A stretch of 64,000 nt of DNA, taken from assembly GCA_033085395.1 (NCBI GenBank), contig JANQBS010000084.1:1-64000 (forward strand), in the 5' to 3' direction. This document shows, in pieces, positions 1 to 10,741 of this stretch; positions within the stretch are counted from its first letter, which is position 1, and every line of letters starts with the position of its first letter. A program made the translations under genes and the position numbers. This stretch comes from Xanthoparmelia taractica. Lineage: Eukaryota; Ascomycota; Lecanoromycetes; Lecanorales; Parmeliaceae. The notes beneath the pieces are model-generated. The model did not search any database. It saw only the letters and a program-made list of their open reading frames with translations, and was not told the DNA's origin.

Positions 1-884
1 ATAAATAACATTGATTTTATCTATAATATCACGTTTTCTAAGATATATTTATCGTATACTTTTATTTTCTTTCTACTTTTTCTTCTAATATTTATTCTTC
101 TTCTAATATTTATTATTCTTCTATTATTTAATATTCTTCTACTATTTATCTTATTATTTATCTATCTAGTAAAGTTATTATTCTCGAATTTCGACTTCGA
201 ATGTTAGCTCTAATCTTAACTTCTTTATTCTTAAGCTATAGCTTATAAAAGAATCACTACGCGAGATAATATTTTAAAATAGATATATTAAATTTATAAA
301 TAAAATATTAAGTATAAAGCTAATACGCGAATAGACGATAGTACGTAAGAATAAAGAAAAGATTAAAGAAATTATAATACACGTAGCTAATATTAGATAA
401 TCTTAAGTGTAATTAATTACTTTTACGTAGTCTTTAAGTATTTAATTATTAAGATTAATTAAGAAAAGTAGATTAGCGTAAGAATTATCGGGTAATAATA
501 CTTGAAAACGTAGATAAAAAGTTAAAAATAAGTCTAATCTCGAATTTATTTATTCTATTTTATTAATAAATTATAATTATTACTTTATATAAAATTCGTT
601 ATTATTAAAGAGAATTCGATTTAATAATTCTTAAGCTCTTCTTTTCGCGAGTAATAAAAGAGATCGCGATAATATATATAAAGAAGATACGTTTTTCTAG
701 ATCGATTATTAAGATTATTTATAAATCGACGAAAGCTTTTCTTTATTATAGATTCGAAGATATTAATCTTTATATTATTTATATGAAGCGTGTAACTTTA
801 ATAACTAAGAATATATAATTATAAAAAACGATCGTAAATTCTTTTTATAATGCGAAGAAAGAAGAGGAAAATTTGCTATCGTAG

Positions 885-1124
885 TACGGGTCGGAAAGGT
901 GTGGTATCTGTTGAACATAGTCGTTTTCAACTTTTTTCAACTTTTTTTAAAAAATTATATCTTTTTAATCTATTTATAGAATTTTATAATTATATAAGCG
1001 TTCGCTTAAGCTTTTTACGTATTTTTAGAATATAAAAAAATATTACGTAATATATTTATTAAAAACCCAATGGGAGTATGAGATATCCCATACCATCAAA
1101 TATACCACACCTTTCCGACCCGTA
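885..1124. mobile_element. hAT-like MITE with perfect TIRs
   Basis: A 240-bp element bounded by a perfect 23-bp terminal inverted repeat (885-907 and 1,102-1,124, starting TACGGGTCGGAA) and flanked on both sides by the same 8-bp direct repeat TATCGTAG (877-884 and 1,125-1,132). An 8-bp target duplication is the hallmark of hAT transposases. The interior is AT-rich and codes for nothing, so this is a non-autonomous element moved by a transposase elsewhere. Its ends keep their GC bases in a heavily RIP-mutated block, so it either inserted after most mutation or is too short to be recognised by RIP. Confidence 0.85.
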
Positions 1125-2949
1125 TATCGTAGAATAGATAATAAATTACTATTATAATTAGCGTGCTAGCAATTCTTTTAATAATTAAATAAATTAAATA
1201 CACTAATAATAATAAAAATAACTCGTTAAGCCCTAGGTAATTGCGAAGATCTTTCGTAACACGATGTTAAATGCGATAGCGAGCTTAGCTTAACAACGTA
1301 ATAATAAAGTAAAGTAATAACTAGAATAATAGCTAGAATATGTTCGCATGATTCTATATAGAGTAACTTCTTCTATATATAGTATATTTTCTATACCCCT
1401 GCATATAACATAAGATATCCCTACATATATTAGAAATTTCCTAGATTATTTCATAATATCAGCACGTCTCCTAGATTATTTTATAAAAATCAAATAATAT
1501 AATCTTAATATTATACCATATCATGATATGATATCGACACTCTATATCCCAGATTATTTTAGATCTTTTCGACTCGTAATCTTGACTAGATCCTAAAAGA
1601 AGCTATTAAGCTACTAGTACTTAGCTAGATCTTAGCTAGATCTCGCTAAGAAGAAATTATTATCTATTTTCATCATAACTTAATTATAACAAATAGATAC
1701 GTCGATATTCTAGATTTTATAATATAATATAAGACACGAGATAATAATAATAATAATAATTTTACTAGTAGATCGAGTAATATAAAGTATCGATATACTA
1801 GCTATTTAGAAGTTAAGCTATAACTTATATAATAGATTCTTCTTTAATCTTAGCTTAAGCTCTTTTTATCTTATATATAGAACTAAAATAAATATAAGAA
1901 CTTACTTTTATATTAATAAGAGACTCGATTCGAATAGCTAAGAAATAAGCTATTAATTAAGAAATATTAGCACGTTAACTCTCTAGTCTAAGAAGATCGA
2001 GAGAACATTAGAACTAAGCTTTATATATATTTATAATATGTATAATTTTAGTGCGTTATTAGTAATAGAGTAAAATTCTTCTAGTCTCGCTTTAATAACG
2101 AAGACGCTTAATTATCTTAGAGAGTATATTCTTCTCGAAGACTTTAATCTTTATTATTCTAATTAGAATACTTTAAGTAAATATTTATATTATTATAAGA
2201 TTAATAAACTTAGAGTCGCGACGCTAAATAGAGATATAAAGTTTATATTACTTAATAAAGTAATAACGTAAAGAACGAGAGAAATAGAGACTACTATTAA
2301 CTTAATCTTTACTATTCTCGAAGTTAAGAAAGTTATTTTAATATACTAGATTCGTCTAGACTTATAATATAACTCTAATTATCTATCTATCTATACGAAG
2401 TTAGAGCTAGCGATTAAAGAATTAATATTAATATAGAGAAGAGTATAAAAGATAGCGAAGATTAAGAATATTAAATGTAAAGCGTAAGTATTTAAATTAT
2501 CTTTATTATTAACTTTTCTAATAATTTAGAACTAGATTAATAGCTATTTAAGATTTCTACTTTAAGAACTTTACGAGATAATAGAGTTTATAGTTCTATA
2601 AATTAAATTATTAGAAAGAGTTAAGCTCTTCTAAAATAGAAAATATAATAAGATTATAAGAAATATTAAAGTTCTAGCTAGACGATATTAAAGTAGTTAA
2701 AGTGAATACTTTATAAATAAGTAAAGAGTAGTAATTAAGAGACGCGATAGAACTCTTAGCAAGACTAAGATTCTTTACTTTTATAGAGATATTTATTAGA
2801 TTATATAATCGTTTAAAGAAATTTAAAGTCTAATTAAATAAACACGTATTACTAATATAAATTCACGCTTATTATCTAAGATTATATCGTTAAAGTAATT
2901 AATAGAGAACTAGATATCTACGTTTAAAGAAAAGATTTTAATTCTAAGA

Positions 2950-4080
2950 GAGATCTTCTTTTCTCTTTCTAAATTAATCTAGACGATATACGAGATATTA
3001 TATATTTTATTTCTATCGCAATAAATAATAATATTATAAAGAAGAAGATTTAAAAGAATATTTTTTAATTGAAATCAATAAAGCTCTAAAGATTAATAAA
3101 ATATCTAATCGATCTCTTCGTTAAGTAGCGAGAGTATTAATATCGAAGATTATATATTTTTTTAGAGTATATTTAAGAATCAATTATTATTTAAAGAAGT
3201 TTAAAAAGATTAATATTATAGTTCTTCGTAAGTTAGAGAAGAATAATTACTCGAAGTCTAAGTTATATAAATTAATCGCGCTTTTAAGCACGCTAAATAA
3301 AGTACTTAAAATAATAATAATTATAAGACTTAGCGATTACGCTAAGATGAATCTCTTACTATCGTCGAAATAGATAAGAGCTTAACGAAAGAGATTTATT
3401 AAGATAGTACTTAAAACTATTATTAGTATAGCTCACATCGTCTAAAATTATAAGAATACTATAATTAGTCTTCTATTATTAAAGATTATTAAGACTTTGA
3501 ATAATATATTATATTAGAAATTAATATATAATCTTCGAGTTAAAGACGTCTTAAAGCTTATTATAAATTAAATATAAAGCTTTCTTACGAAGCGAGTAAT
3601 CTCTATTATTCTTAATAATAGAATTAATTTTATAAAGCTCGCTAAAATAGAAATTTTCTAGAGATTATCTATATTTTTAATTGTCTTTTTATTCTTTAAT
3701 ACTTCGCTTATTAAGAGATACTTTAGAGCTAAATTAAAGCTTTAGATAAAGAATTTTATAGACGATATTTATCTTTTTATATATAAGAAATTCACGAAGA
3801 TTAATTATTCTATTTTAAAGAAGATATATAAGATTTATTTAAAATAGATAATAATATACGACGTTATCTTTATTTTAAAGAAGTATAAACTAATATATTT
3901 AATTCGCTATCTAAGACGATTTAATATAACTATCGCGATAGATTTAAAAGAGACTATTACGAAGTCTAAGATTAATATTCGAGTTCTAAAGCTATATATC
4001 GATAGTAAACTTCGCTAGAAATCGTATATTAAGAAGATACGATCTAAGCTAATTATGGTATCTCGTATTAAATAAGATTA
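2950..4080 (+). mobile_element. RIP-degraded LINE (Tad1/I-like) reverse transcriptase
   Basis: Reading from about 3,075 gives a stop-interrupted but recognisable non-LTR retrotransposon reverse transcriptase. Seen: FKKINIIVLRK followed by a YSKSKLYKLIALLSTL motif at 3,200-3,310 (the family has Pro/Gly where Leu/Asn stand here), and the FIDDIYLF catalytic loop at 3,755-3,778 (YxDD equivalent), followed by a stretch matching the post-catalytic 'LKWARRHGV..APKKYELIHL' region. The two motifs are 555 nt apart and in the same frame, so decay is by substitution rather than indels. Endonuclease and ORF1 probably lie upstream (about 1,700-2,950) and downstream sequence runs toward 4,700, but I cannot delimit them. 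Not functional. Confidence 0.8.
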
Positions 4081-4170
4081 CGAGCTTTACGTGAAAAGCT
4101 ATATTAAATAAAATGTATTAAGTATATAATATAAAAATATAATTAATAATTACGTACGTAATAATCTTAT

Positions 4171-4218
4171 AATATATATTTTAAAAGTTATAATAATATA
4201 TATTTTAAAAGTTATAAT
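4171..4218. repeat. 24-bp tandem duplication
   Basis: Two identical adjacent 24-bp units (4,171-4,194 and 4,195-4,218), AT-only apart from one G per unit, just 3' of the LINE reverse transcriptase relic. Perhaps a remnant of a LINE 3' tail repeat or replication slippage. Confidence 0.8.
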
Positions 4219-5242
4219 AATTACATTAAAATTATATAATTTAATTAAAAGTAATTTAAAATATTTATCTTAGATAAATAATTAACGACTATCGAGCTAT
4301 TAGTATTAGAGTGCTCGAGATAGAGACGAGGATTTCCTCGCTATAGAATACTCTAAATAAAATCTTTCTTCGAAACTAAGCTTCTCGTGAAATTCACTCG
4401 ATAATAAAAAAAGATAACGCGTATATTCGAAGAAAACTATATTTAAGAAGAGATCGAAAATAAGTGATTCTTAAAATCTCAATTAAAAAGAAAAAATAAT
4501 AGACGTTAAGATCTTTAAGACTCGATAATTAAAATAATTATCTTAATATTAGATTAAAAGCGATATACGCGAAAGTTAAAAAAGATTATCGAAGTCTAAA
4601 GAGATATAACTTAATATAAGATATAATCGCGCTATTAAGCGATTATCTTAGAGTTATTAAAAATCTTAATTTAAAAAGATAATTTATAATTTAATAGACG
4701 ATTCTTTATATAAATCTCGCTAAGATTTAAAGCTTAGCTCTTATATAACTACGAATAGAAAAGATTAAATTAAAATAGTTTCTATACTCACGTAGAGTTT
4801 TAGATATTTAAATAACTAGCTATTTATATAACTAAAGATAATAAGATATTAAGTATATCTTTATATTTTATCTAATATTTTAGAGTTAATAATAAGAACT
4901 AATTCAAGCGACGAGAATAAACAATCTATATAATATACTTATTACTCTTAAAAGAGTTAAGATCGCTACTAAGTAACTAATATAAATATAAATCTTTTAG
5001 AATAATACTCGCTTAGCGAGCGAGTAGCTCTACGAGAGATAGAGCTTATTATAATTTATAAATCTCTTTCTTATATTCTTATTATTAATAGCTATCGTTC
5101 GCCTTGGTTTTTTTAGTAAGGAAACGCCAAGCAAATCGACGACCCACCGCAGTAGACGGTGGGATACTCTTCTTTTCAACATCGGTCTATACCTCTCCTG
5201 AACGCGTCGCGAAGTCCAGCTCGAGTATCTCTGTCTTGTCGC

Positions 5243-5665
5243 CATGTCTATCGCTTTTAAGCAAACCTTCCCCAATGAACTTCTAAAAGATATTGATTAT
5301 GATCGGGAGGCCGTATCATCAATGCTACCAAGCCTTATGGCTTCGCCAGATGTGTTGGTCTTGTGACCACGAGCCTTAGAGACAGCCCAGCTGGTGATTT
5401 TCTGATAGGAGCGAGTGAAGATTGGCATTACAATGGGTATGCAAGCGGCGTAGATAATGGCATTTACTTCGTTCCTAGATCGATAAAAGGTTATGATTGG
5501 AGGATTTTATACCATGTGAAGGCACAGTATATTCATGACTCACGAATTCCATATCAAAAGCGAGACAGTGAGCCCTGTGGTCTTTGTCAAAAAGCTTGGA
5601 GTGGTTGTGATCAGGGAAACGACTCACACGTAGAGTCCGCCTTGCCTATCAACGTGGAGAGATAG
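5243..5665 (+). pseudogene. Possible short gene remnant with Cys-rich tail
   Basis: Just outside the AT-rich block an ATG at 5,243 opens a short frame, and a different frame runs on from 5,363 to 5,665 with ordinary codon content. It includes a stretch with three spaced cysteines (CGLCQKAWSGC, zinc-ligand-like). The two pieces would need a frameshift or an intron to join. I do not recognise a family. It may be a broken gene whose other part was lost at the repeat boundary, or not a gene. Confidence 0.25.
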
Positions 5666-6510
5666 TATGCTTTGAATGCTGCGCAAATAGAGGCACTGAG
5701 ATGGAAGGCGTAAGACAAGTGTTTCGAGTCAAAGATGGCCGCACTCACAAGACCCCTAATCCAAGGAGCACTGAGAGTAGCACTTTCCTCTTCGTACTCA
5801 TCTGGAGCTTCCATAGGAAAGTGAGAGGGAGAAGAGCGAGGATAAAATCGACCAGGGCCCAGTAGCCTTGAAAATAAGTCAGCGCGGTTTGAAGAGCTCT
5901 GACGCCGCTTTCACTTACTAAATGCACTTATTAGGAAGTCGTTTACGACTTTGGGATCCCAGCAAGTACCGGTGTGGGGAGTCCACAAGGCTTTTAAAGA
6001 CGAGCATTGCGCAAGGAACAACGCGATAACAAGGAGGGCCATAAAAAAGGAGCTACCCGAAAGGATTGCTAGCAGCCAGGTCCGCCATCTGGTCGGCGCT
6101 TGAAGTCTGTATATCAGCAACGCTACTGATACTTTCCCTGTTGAGAGTGCTAGCATGCAACAACCCTGAGAGACGTAGTTGAACGCTGTGACTTTGGGTA
6201 TTTGCGCCGGCCGGAGGTCGAGTATATGTTTGGTACCACCATTCAAAGCATAGCCTGTGAACATGGACGACGATATGATAGCGAAGACCTGCTCACTGTC
6301 AAGCGTTACCTTTACGGTCGAGACCAATTGACTCACAAATGTAATTAGGATAAACCAATCATCCCACCAAAGATTCTTAGTTATCTTCTTGCGACAATAG
6401 AAGCGGAATGTGACGAAAATAGACGAGATAGCGCATTCGGTCCACGCAACTGCGAGCAAAAGAGCAGCACTATCTTGTCCGTGCCCGGAAGGAACATTTC
6501 CTGAATCCAT
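5611..6510 (-). pseudogene. Fungal rhodopsin-domain (PTH11-like) membrane protein, 3'-truncated
   Basis: Three exons (6,510-5,919; 5,866-5,749; 5,695-5,611) joined by 52- and 53-nt GT-AG introns keep one frame. The product has the fungal rhodopsin-domain layout: TM1 near residues 15-40, the WWDDWFILITF motif, conserved LDLRPAQIPKVTAFNY loop, then YWALVDFILALLPLTFLWKL and a helix ending AAFKAYYL. Intact relatives have a seventh helix and a cytoplasmic tail; here the frame closes at 5,611 right after the sixth, giving about 264 residues, and downstream DNA does not continue the family. The family is thought to act as plasma-membrane sensors. The start is the first in-frame ATG at 6,510. Loss of the 3' part next to the repeat block suggests truncation by rearrangement. 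Confidence 0.7.
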
Positions 6511-7991
6511 TAGAAAACTTCGCAAAGTAGGTGGAAAGAAAACGGAAGACGATCAGAATACTTTTACTCGTAGTAGCAAATCAGTACCTGACAACCGTAG
6601 ACTGGGCACAAGGCTGTATAATCGTGGAAAGTGATGTCACCCAAACGCAGGTCGTAGAAACTTTGACATTAATAGGTACCACGCCACTTCGACTACCGCT
6701 CAACTCATGTATACGATGTAGCATTACTCGACGACCCCATTCGCCAGCTGCCTCTTCAGACTTGGCAGAAAGGGTTCTGGGCTGTAGAGGAAGCGGCGTA
6801 GGTTCACGGCGATTTGATCAACGAGACGTTGTCTAATATTAGGACATGTGGCTCAAGCATTGCTATCAGGATATGTGTAAGTGCGTAATTTTGCCTCGTT
6901 CCGCACGAAAGCCAAGGTTGAGCTGAACTGTTTCGCGCGCCAAGGTCGTCTGCTGATCCTGCGACCTTCTTAGTACTTAGCTCCGGGTCAGCGAACCCGG
7001 CATCTAACCGAACCGAACATGTCTACCTCTCCATCGTTAATAACACTGCTATATCAAGGTCTAACGTGTAAGACGAGGTATAGGTGCAGAAGTAAGGACA
7101 GATTTGTACGTCATTTAAGTCACATCAGTCTGCCCAGTCATGCGAGCTTTGGCCTGTAATCGTGCTCAGGGAGGGACGAGCTGAATAATACGTGGCTTGA
7201 TTAGCACGAAGAGGAAGTAACCCACATGTAGCTTCTCTGCTTATGCATCTTCAATCTGCAGTAAGCCGGGAAATGCCGACTTGTCAGACGCATGTTGACG
7301 TGCGCCCTTTTTAGGCTGACGAATGAGAAGTTCGCGGTAGAATCGAATGCAAATCTTCCTTACGAGCAGCGAAATCACCAGCCTTTCAGTCAACATATCG
7401 AGGGTCCTATTTTGGGGGGTATTTTGGAGACAGGAACACCAAAAGGTTCTAGACAGCGGCTAGTCAGGCCCTAGTGTAACCCTACTTCTAGAAGACAGCA
7501 GCCCCCAATTTCTATGCGGGGGCGTTATCCGAGATCTTGGCGCAGTAGTCTTTGGCGCCCAGGAGGTTCTACTGGAAATTGTTTCCACGTGAATTAGACG
7601 ATCGATGCTCTAAGCGAACGTCTGCAACTGTGTTTTCGTTCACTACGACTGGACCTGCACTTATCACAGGGCATGGCTTTCTGCCACAAGACAACGTGTT
7701 GATGGCTCTGTGTTTTAGCTGCATCATCTGGTCCAGCCCAAAAAGCCTGTTATTCCACCTTTGCCCTCCCATCCTCCGTTGTGTATGTCCGCTTCGTCCG
7801 GTACATTTCTCAGGTACCATTTATCCTTGAATGAGAGATACGATTTGATCTTCATCTTGTACACAAGGTCGTTCGGGACGTGCAATCCGAAAAAGCACTA
7901 TTGGCTTTCTGATATGTCAGCACCTTCCTGTCTGCTGGATACTTTTTGCAGGTTACTAGAGATGGAGAGATGAGTAACTCACACCCAGGTA
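6511..7991. other. Gene-poor interval
   Basis: Normal-GC DNA between the rhodopsin-like remnant and the second AT-rich block. Only short open frames (60-100 codons) that match no family I know and overlap each other on both strands. No tRNA, repeat or transposon is recognised. Confidence 0.5.
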
Positions 7992-9100
7992 ACCGTGGCC
8001 CCACTATGAGCGAAGCGAATAGTGGTCCGCAACTCAAATGCGCACCATACTCAAATACGCGTTTTTTCGCGATTTGACACCTTTCATCTCAGCTCTTATT
8101 ATTTAATAATATTATAGAATTATTCTATTCTAAATAAGAAGAACTTATTCAAAGGATCATATCTAACTATAAAGACGACAAGTTTCTCAGTGCTCGCAAG
8201 GCTGCTCTACATTATAGTCTTAAATCTCGACGTCTACAATTACGCCTTAAAGAATACGCTTCGAGAAGTACTCGTATATTCACTTACACACGTCTTATTA
8301 TAGCTTAAGAACAAGCGCTATATAAATATATCAATCGATTAGATTATATTAAATATTCGATTCGTCTTAAGTATATTCGTGATACTATAGAGTATATTCT
8401 CAAGATCGCGTTAGATCTCGATTTCCTTCTTAAAGCTCTATCACGAACGAATGGACGTGTAGTGGGATTGACTGCTTCCATTGACCGAATATGCTACGAA
8501 GGCTCTGAAAACTCTTCTCCGGAGCAATATTGATCCACATCGGGCTTGGTATTCGGAGAGTATATGTCAAAACCGTGATAAGCTCTAGGTAAAGACTAGA
8601 TCACACGATTCTTAAAACGTTATTTTAAGTATTACAAACGAAAGCAAAAGTCACTAAGTGTAGGGCGTAAGAATACGCACGATATTTAGAATATATAAGA
8701 GATATATAAGAGATTTTAACGTGAAATTACGAAGAAGAGCGTGTAGAATAAAGATATCTAAAATATAAACGAGACGGGCTTTCGAATTAATTGTGAAATA
8801 ACTTATTACGTGATTACACTCGATAAGAGTAAATCTCTATAATTCGTGAATTTAGATAATCGAGACTATATTACGTCTACTAAGATAATTTCTACTAAGA
8901 GCTAAAGTGTGTCTTCGTTCGTTATCTTAAAAGGCGCTTATATTCTACACAAACAAGGTAAGAATAACCTATCGAACGATATTCGTAATCACTTCTATTT
9001 CGATAGATATACTAAGAATTCTTCGAGTCTTATAACTATCTCTCTTCTTAAAGTCGCTCGTCTCGAGCGATTACTTATACGTATAAAAGAATACTAATAG
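7992..9100 (+). mobile_element. Degraded Fot1/pogo-like transposon, left part
   Basis: The left end resembles that of the complete element at 18,214: a TA dinucleotide, then ACCGTGGCCCC and a terminal hairpin (CCACTAT ... ATAGTGG, 8,000-8,025). Translation from about 8,130 gives a helix-turn-helix region (ARKAALHYSLKSRRLQLRLK, then ASRSTRIFTYTRL) and from about 8,760 the DDE-region landmarks NINETGFRI and FVILKGAYILHKQGKNN, interrupted by stops. These are the CENP-B/Tc5-type DNA-binding and DDE_1 domains of pogo transposases. About 350 residues' worth between helix-turn-helix and DDE is shortened, and no right terminal repeat is found. RIP-inactivated. Confidence 0.75.
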
Positions 9101-9103
9101 ATG

Positions 9104-9342
9104 CGTCTTTTAGAGTATCCTGTAGAATCTTAAGCGACTTAATTACGTCTTTTAGAGTATCTTATAGAACTATTTAAGCGACTTGATTTTGCTTTAGATC
9201 TCTCGTAGAGCGCTTTCTAAGCGCGCGCCTTATAGAATACTCCGTAAAATTACTCAAGCGACTTACTACTAGAGTATCCCGCAGGGCTATTTAAGCGAAT
9301 AAGATTAACGTCTTTAAGACACCTCGTAGAGTCTTAAGTAAT
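9104..9342. repeat. Decayed minisatellite, about five 35-43 bp units
   Basis: Successive diverged units begin at about 9,104, 9,146, 9,234, 9,269 and 9,308. The shared core reads roughly TAGAGTATCCCGCAG then TTTAAGCGACTT. Differences between units are mostly C/T and G/A. About 45 bp of unrelated sequence interrupts the array between units 2 and 3. Confidence 0.65.
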
Positions 9343-9545
9343 TAATTATAAAAGTTTTAATTAATCCCCGCAGAGACTCGAATTAAGATTTTATAAATAT
9401 ACTCGAAATACTTTCGATTTAGTAAGATAATTAAAATTCACTAGAGTAACGATAATACTATTATTAGAACTATACGAGATATCTAACTCTTATATTACTG
9501 CGCTATAGAGTTAAAAAGTTATCGGGATATTATCGCTTATTGCGT

Positions 9546-9800
9546 AATTACTTCTATTTCGATAGATATACTAAGAACTCTTTAGACCTTATAATATTAT
9601 TCTTAATAGAGTAATAATAAAGAGATTTTAATGAATTACGTTAATTTTATAAATATAAGTTATATAACGAGTTTAAAAATTTTTTAGAGAATTCGAAGAA
9701 CTTATAGAAAATATCTTATTTTAATATAAAAGACTCTATTATAATTAAAATAGAATATTCTAGATAATAGTTAAATTATTCTTTTATCTAGAGTGTTAAT
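9546..9800 (+). mobile_element. Second Fot1-like DDE fragment
   Basis: 9,546-9,577 repeats 8,987-9,018 with a single difference in 32 nt, i.e. the transposase stretch just before the second catalytic Asp, and continues with a degraded 'LLFLDGYGSH'-like region. This is a partial second copy of the same or a closely related Fot1-like element. From 9,800 to about 10,280 the DNA stays AT-rich with nothing recognisable. Confidence 0.55.
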
Positions 9801-10287
9801 AGCTAGATATATAAGCTATTAATTTATTAAGCGAGTTATATATTACGAAATATCTAGTGTATTAGACAATTCTTATCGTCTTAACGAGACTCGACGCTCT
9901 TTTAACACAGTGAAATATAACTAGCACGTGTTTTCGTAATATTATAACTAAGTATATTATAGCTATACTAGTAAATATTGTAATAATATATCTATAAAAA
10001 ATAATAAAATATTATATTCTTATAGCTCTAAGAATTAAGATTATTCTAAGTATAGATTTTAAATACTCTTCGTAGAACGCTAATTAAAAGAATTAAATAT
10101 AATTATAGTAATAGCTATAGTAATTATAATCTTAATCTAGAAGTTTAAATAGTTTTAAATTATTTAAATAATTATCGTTCGATCTCTTATTAACTAGCTA
10201 GAATTCTTATTAACTAGCTAGAAGTACTCTAAGCTTAATTTTCTTCATCTTTATAGACTCTATAGTCGTTAAGCTTCGTTTAGATTA

Positions 10288-10741
10288 CTATGTTCGACCC
10301 AAGTGATCTAGATACGGCGGACAAAGGCTACGGTACTGATAGGACAAAACCAAACCAGTAAAATTGTCTTCGCAATGTTTTTTGCGATTCGAAATCTTAC
10401 ATACTTCTTTCCCGTAAATAGGCCCCGTAGATAGCACCCGTAATATAGATAACCCCCCATATAGAAAGTGCTCCCAAGGCGTGCGACCGTGAAGTGGCGC
10501 TTGTACTGCGGTATGCAAGGTATGCTCGATTGGGAGGAAGGCTTGGGATGATAAGCCATCAGGAAGGTGTTCTCTCACTTGAAGTTTGCATGGGTGCAGG
10601 TTTAGCGTTTAGCTCGGTGAGCAGGGGCCAAGCAACCCTCGATCGCGAGATCATGGGTTGCAGCTCGGCAAGGCTTCGCAGCGGCTTGTCATATCTATAG
10701 AACGTGCAACAAATATTCACCTGACGCGGCCGAGCCGCTTC
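10288..10741. other. Spacer 3' of the NLR gene
   Basis: Normal-GC DNA begins again at about 10,285. Two overlapping minus-strand frames (10,578-10,288 and 10,559-10,308) have no recognised family. 10,602-10,670 looks weakly like a degenerate tRNA or tRNA-derived SINE head (see findings). Confidence 0.4.

Larger units (their letters stand above)
1..5090. repeat. AT-rich RIP-mutated block
   Basis: Continuous very AT-rich, TpA-rich DNA with no long open reading frame, ending abruptly near position 5,090 where normal-GC sequence begins. Translated pieces recognisable as transposon protein are full of stops, and substitutions follow C-to-T/G-to-A (Pro to Leu, Gly to Asn/Lys, Trp to stop), which is the RIP pattern known from Pezizomycotina. 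Besides the LINE relic, MITE and short tandem repeat listed separately, I recognise nothing in 1-884, 1,125-2,950 or 4,220-5,090; they probably hold the rest of the LINE and other decayed repeats. Confidence 0.85.

Noticed and set aside
7569..7830. Overlapping open frames on both strands in 7.5-7.8 kb as genes
   Set aside because: Both strands are open by chance, no family resemblance, no splice continuation and no ATG that fits.
9231..9350. CRISPR-like array in the 9.1-9.3 kb tandem repeat
   Set aside because: Units are contiguous without unique spacers, in a eukaryotic genome; this is a minisatellite.
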